A stretch of DNA of 44,935 bases from Bryobacteraceae bacterium (GTDB taxonomy: Bacteria > Acidobacteriota > Terriglobia > Bryobacterales > Bryobacteraceae), in contig JASIAM010000263.1 of assembly GCA_030041985.1 (NCBI GenBank), positions 1 to 44,935 of the forward strand, written 5' to 3'. Positions within the stretch are counted from its first letter, which is position 1. Each line of letters begins with the position of its first letter. A program made the position numbers and the translations under genes. The notes below the pieces were generated by a model. It had not been told where the DNA came from. It worked only from the letters and a program-made list of their open reading frames with translations, and did not search any database. Shown here one piece after another: positions 42,489-44,935 of this stretch.

Positions 42489-42775
42489 TGAAGTCGATGT
42501 CAGAAAAACGTCTACACGCCAATCATCCCGAGATATTGAAGCGGCTCAAGCGTGCGCACGGGCACCTTCGCAGCATCATTGAAATGATTGAGGCCGGACG
42601 TCCCTGCCTGAACATCGCCCAGCAGTTGCACGCCGTTGAGATGGCCGTTTGCCAAGCCAAAAAGGCGCTGATTCACGACCACATCGACAACTGCCTGGAA
42701 CAGGCAGTTGGACCCGTGCCACGCGCCCGGCGCAATTCGATAGACGAGTTCAAGACCATCACGAAATACCTCTGA
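42488..42775 (+). CDS. DmeR/InrS-like metal-responsive repressor (CsoR family)
   Basis: The 95-residue protein matches the DmeR group: HPEILKRLKRAHGHLRSIIEMIE, then RPCLNIAQQLHAV and KKALIHDHIDNCLEQ. The metal-binding residues are Cys40, His65 and Cys69 (spacing 25 and 4), the same C-H-C spacing as the copper sensor CsoR and the nickel sensor InrS; N-terminal His10 and His13 are extra candidate ligands. Together with a NicO-type transporter ten bases downstream, nickel or cobalt sensing is likeliest, but copper is not excluded. The start may be ATG 42488 or ATG 42497. Expected to bind the palindrome at 42467-42485 and let go when metal is bound. Confidence 0.85.
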   Translation: MKSMSEKRLHANHPEILKRLKRAHGHLRSIIEMIEAGRPCLNIAQQLHAVEMAVCQAKKALIHDHIDNCLEQAVGPVPRARRNSIDEFKTITKYL

Positions 42776-42785
42776 AGAGGAGCCT

Positions 42786-44000
42786 ATGAATACCGAAGCA
42801 CTCTTTCTTGTCGCGGCCGTGGCCGGTGTCGGGGTGCTCCACACGATCGTGCCGGACCACTGGGTTCCGATCACCTTGATCGCGCGTCAACGTGGCTGGT
42901 CCAGGAGTGAGACCGCGGCGGTCGCCTTGAAAGCTGGTATTGGACATGTTCTGTCGACCCTCGTATTAGGACTCGTCGTGTGGATCGCCGGCGTGGCCTT
43001 TGCCACTCGGTTCGGCCACCTTGTTGACACAGCCGCCAGCATTGCGCTGATCGGATTTGGTAGTTGGATCGCGATTTCGGCTTTGCGCGAGATCCGGGGC
43101 GTCGAACACAGTCACGGGCATGGGCACAGTCACAGCCACACCCATAGCCACAATTTCTCGCACCTCACTGGAGGCGGCGCTGCGATGTCATATGGTGTGC
43201 ATGGGCCAGAGTTGCAGCGCATCGTGACTGATCATGGCATTATCGAGTTGTCGATCTTCGAAGCCGGAATGCCTCCCCGGTTCCGCTTGACAGGAGCGGA
43301 AGCAGATATGATCCGGATTGAAACTATCGGGGAAGGGGGTGCGCGCCAAATGTTCCCCATGGTCGCTCGGGAAACCTATTGGGAGTCCCTTGAAGAAATT
43401 CCCGAACCCCATGGCTTCGCGGTTACGGTGACCGTGGCTCATGGCGGTCACGCGCACACTTATAGGACCGCATTTGCTGAGCACGAGCATAACCACGGGG
43501 AGCACGGCCACGCTCATGGAGAAGGACACGGCGCAGAAGCGGCCAGCGATGCGCTTTACGCGGCAATGCCGGGCGGCGTGGCGGTATTGACTCATGTCCA
43601 TGCGCACCGGCATGGGAGTGGCGCGGCCCACACACATCTACACGACCATGACTCCGCAAGCTGGCATCAGGTAGCGGCTGAAACGGATGCAGAGCCGCTG
43701 CACACGCATCAGCATAAAAATTCGTCGCGTACTGCACTCATGCTCATCTTGGGTTCGTCGCCCATGGTTGAAGGAATCCCAGCGTTCTTCGCGGCCGGAA
43801 GGTATGGTGCTGGTGTCATTCTACTGATGGCGACTATATTCGCGATCAGCACCGTTGTCACGTACGTGCTGTTATCGGTCTACTCAGCGGCGGGGCTGCA
43901 ACGCGTGCAAATTGGGGCATTCGAGCGTTATGGCGAGGTGCTGAGTGGCGCGTTGATTGCGCTCGTCGGCGTGGCATTCTGGATTTGGCCGGTACTCTGA
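42786..44000 (+). CDS. NicO/RcnA-like nickel-cobalt transporter with His-rich loops and an inserted domain
   Basis: The 404-residue membrane protein has three N-terminal helices with the family-like VLHTIVPDHWVP motif (about residues 18-30). Next is a histidine-rich loop (HSHGHGHSHSHTHSH near residue 107), a soluble insert at about 125-232 predicted mostly beta (GIIELSIFEAGMPPRFRL, then FAVTVTVAHGGHAHTYR), further His-rich stretches (HEHNHGEHGHAHGEGHG and HVHAHRHG) and three C-terminal helices (from about 316). Most NicO/RcnA proteins have only the His-rich loop. A GAGGAG site precedes the ATG, and the gene is ten bases after the DmeR-like gene. Control by a metal-released repressor suggests export of excess nickel or cobalt, although uptake cannot be ruled out. 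Confidence 0.85.
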   Translation: MNTEALFLVAAVAGVGVLHTIVPDHWVPITLIARQRGWSRSETAAVALKAGIGHVLSTLVLGLVVWIAGVAFATRFGHLVDTAASIALIGFGSWIAISALREIRGVEHSHGHGHSHSHTHSHNFSHLTGGGAAMSYGVHGPELQRIVTDHGIIELSIFEAGMPPRFRLTGAEADMIRIETIGEGGARQMFPMVARETYWESLEEIPEPHGFAVTVTVAHGGHAHTYRTAFAEHEHNHGEHGHAHGEGHGAEAASDALYAAMPGGVAVLTHVHAHRHGSGAAHTHLHDHDSASWHQVAAETDAEPLHTHQHKNSSRTALMLILGSSPMVEGIPAFFAAGRYGAGVILLMATIFAISTVVTYVLLSVYSAAGLQRVQIGAFERYGEVLSGALIALVGVAFWIWPVL

Positions 44001-44080
44001 GCCGAAATCGCGCATCTTGTTAGCCTGCGTATCGGGCTTGACCAGGTCTGTATCGTATTCCACGTCGCCCGAACGGGCAC

Positions 44081-44757
44081 CACAGGCTCGTCACTCTTAT
44101 GTCATCGCATTGGCTCTGTACATGCGCTGTTCCTATCGCGAGGTCCTGCGATGCCTATGGGAAGGCGTACAGTGGCTGCTGAACCCCTCCACCAAAGTGA
44201 AGGTCGCCGGTAAATCGGGCATTTCCCAAGCGCGTACTCGTCTGGGAGTGGAACCGGTACAGAAGCTCTATGAGGCGGTGGTGGTTCCCATAGCCGAGAA
44301 GCGTACTCAGGGAGCCTGGTATCGCCAATGGCGTTTGGTCAGTCTGGACGGCAGTACGTTGGACGTGGCCGACACGGCGGAAAACGACAAGGCCTTTGGC
44401 CGTCCGGGCGCCAGTCGCGGTTCCAGCGCCTTCCCCAAGATCCGTTTCGTAGGGTTGTTGGAGAACGGGACGCACGTGTTATGGGCTGCGCACATGGACC
44501 CATATGCTACCGACGAGATTACCCTGGCCGAAAGTGTAGTGCCTGCTTTAACGCCAGGCATGTTGTGCTTGGCCGATCGGTTTTTCCCCAGCTACCAACT
44601 CTGGCGGGCAGCCGCCAAAACGGGAGCGGATTTGCTGTGGCGCACGCGCCAGAATGCACGCCTGGAGGTGGAGAAACGCCTGCCAGACGGCTCCTACCTG
44701 AGCCGTATTTACGCCCAATGGCAATCACCGTATGTACGGCGCTCGCCGGATCGCTAG
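44081..44757 (+). pseudogene. Truncated IS4-family transposase
   Basis: The conserved part starts near 44081 (SYVIALALYMRCSYREVLRC) and includes the IS4 N-terminal domain (KVAGKSGISQARTRLG), then the first DDE motif region (WRLVSLDGSTLDVADT), the ENDKAFGRPGASRG segment, the second region (GMLCLADRFFPSYQLW) and LLWRTRQNARLEVEKRLPDGSYLSRIY. The family match ends at about 44705; the remaining residues to the stop at 44757 come from foreign sequence. The usual N-terminal leader is degenerate and the second half of the catalytic domain, including the last acidic residue, is lost. No terminal inverted repeats were found. It separates the NicO gene from an RND efflux gene fragment. Confidence 0.8.
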
Positions 44758-44935
44758 TACTTGCGCTAACGATGATACCTGTGTTGGCCTCGGTCAGCTT
44801 CCGCAAAGGATTCGCGCATCGACGCTCAGGCGAGCAACGGTGGATGGCCGCCCTCAATAGCGGTTACATATGGGTTTTAGACTGGGCGATTCATTACCGC
44901 ATCCTCACGGTTTCCGCCGCTTTACTGGTGTTGGC
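44703..44935 (+). pseudogene. Fragment of a heavy-metal RND efflux pump (CzcA/CusA-like)
   Basis: In a frame different from the transposase, 44715-44935 reads PMAITVCTALAGSLVLALTM, IPVLASVSFRKG, then WVLDWAIHYRILTVSAALLVL and on past the window edge. This is the PMAxT helix and the following inter-helix region in the middle of CzcA/CusA-type RND pumps. The 5' half of the gene is absent: the family match begins just where the IS4 match ends. The 3' part cannot be judged. CzcA-type pumps export Co, Zn, Cd, Ni or Cu/Ag; the subgroup is not decidable from this piece. Confidence 0.75.

Noticed and set aside
42488-42775. Calling the second CsoR-family protein a copper sensor
   Set aside because: The C-H-C spacing fits copper CsoR and nickel InrS equally; the NicO-type neighbour favours nickel/cobalt, so copper was kept only as an alternative.
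29183-44935. Second attachment site (repeat of the tRNA-Phe 3' end)
   Set aside because: I looked for the CCTGGCCACCA end and its neighbours downstream and saw no convincing copy; a proper search is needed and the border may be outside the window.
1-44935. CRISPR array, rRNA genes or replication origin
   Set aside because: No regularly spaced repeats, rRNA motifs or DnaA-box clusters were seen.

Overview
The window reads as the chromosome of a soil-type Acidobacteriota, most like the Bryobacteraceae/Solibacter group. This is inferred from gene content, not from a search: an Oar-like TonB receptor with an N-terminal carboxypeptidase-regulatory-like domain, the paired DUF1592/DUF1552 families, a secreted ankyrin protein, a heptaheme cytochrome with TPRs, a secreted protein of the 'DGKPDLSGVWE' type and an acidobacterial-style integrase. 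Base composition is GC-rich and most genes have clean translated frames.

Region 1 to about 29.1 kb looks like ordinary core and accessory chromosome. In order it holds: the N-terminus of a secreted protein; a secreted DinB-like protein; the large TonB receptor; a short hybrid histidine kinase; a YbhN-type membrane protein overlapping a CtaA/COX15 heme A synthase; a chemoreceptor facing a lytic transglycosylase across a perfect palindrome; a LigM/DesA-like aminomethyltransferase-fold protein; the heptaheme cytochrome; an operon DUF1592 - DUF1552 - ankyrin; a YtcJ-like amidohydrolase; peptide deformylase; a frameshifted DinB/YfiT gene; a minus-strand operon YbhB-like protein - M24 peptidase-like - two-domain PEP-utilizing protein - HMGL/isopropylmalate-synthase-like aldolase; and, divergent from it, class I fumarase.

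At 29.1 kb a tRNA-Phe(GAA) gene is followed at once by a tyrosine recombinase, the usual signature of an element integrated into the 3' end of a tRNA gene. Everything after it looks acquired and partly decayed: a small HTH protein, a wrecked second recombinase, about 1.2 kb without a convincing gene, a small coiled-coil-like protein and an FrmR-type repressor with its own palindromic operator and an apparent CTG start.

The centrepiece of the island is an adenosylcobalamin riboswitch followed by five genes coupled by 1-4 base overlaps: btuF, btuD, btuC, a CobN-like cobaltochelatase with a fused N-terminal iron-sulfur domain, and a fused ChlI-ChlD (AAA+ plus VWA) chelatase motor. BtuD carries two single-base frameshifts and a damaged ABC signature; BtuC carries a frameshifting internal deletion. 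BtuF, CobN and ChlID are open. Next comes a DmeR/InrS-type Ni/Co repressor with an operator palindrome and a NicO/RcnA-like His-rich transporter. The cargo theme is therefore cobalt, nickel and corrinoids. The window ends in an IS4-family transposase remnant fused to the middle of a heavy-metal RND efflux gene.
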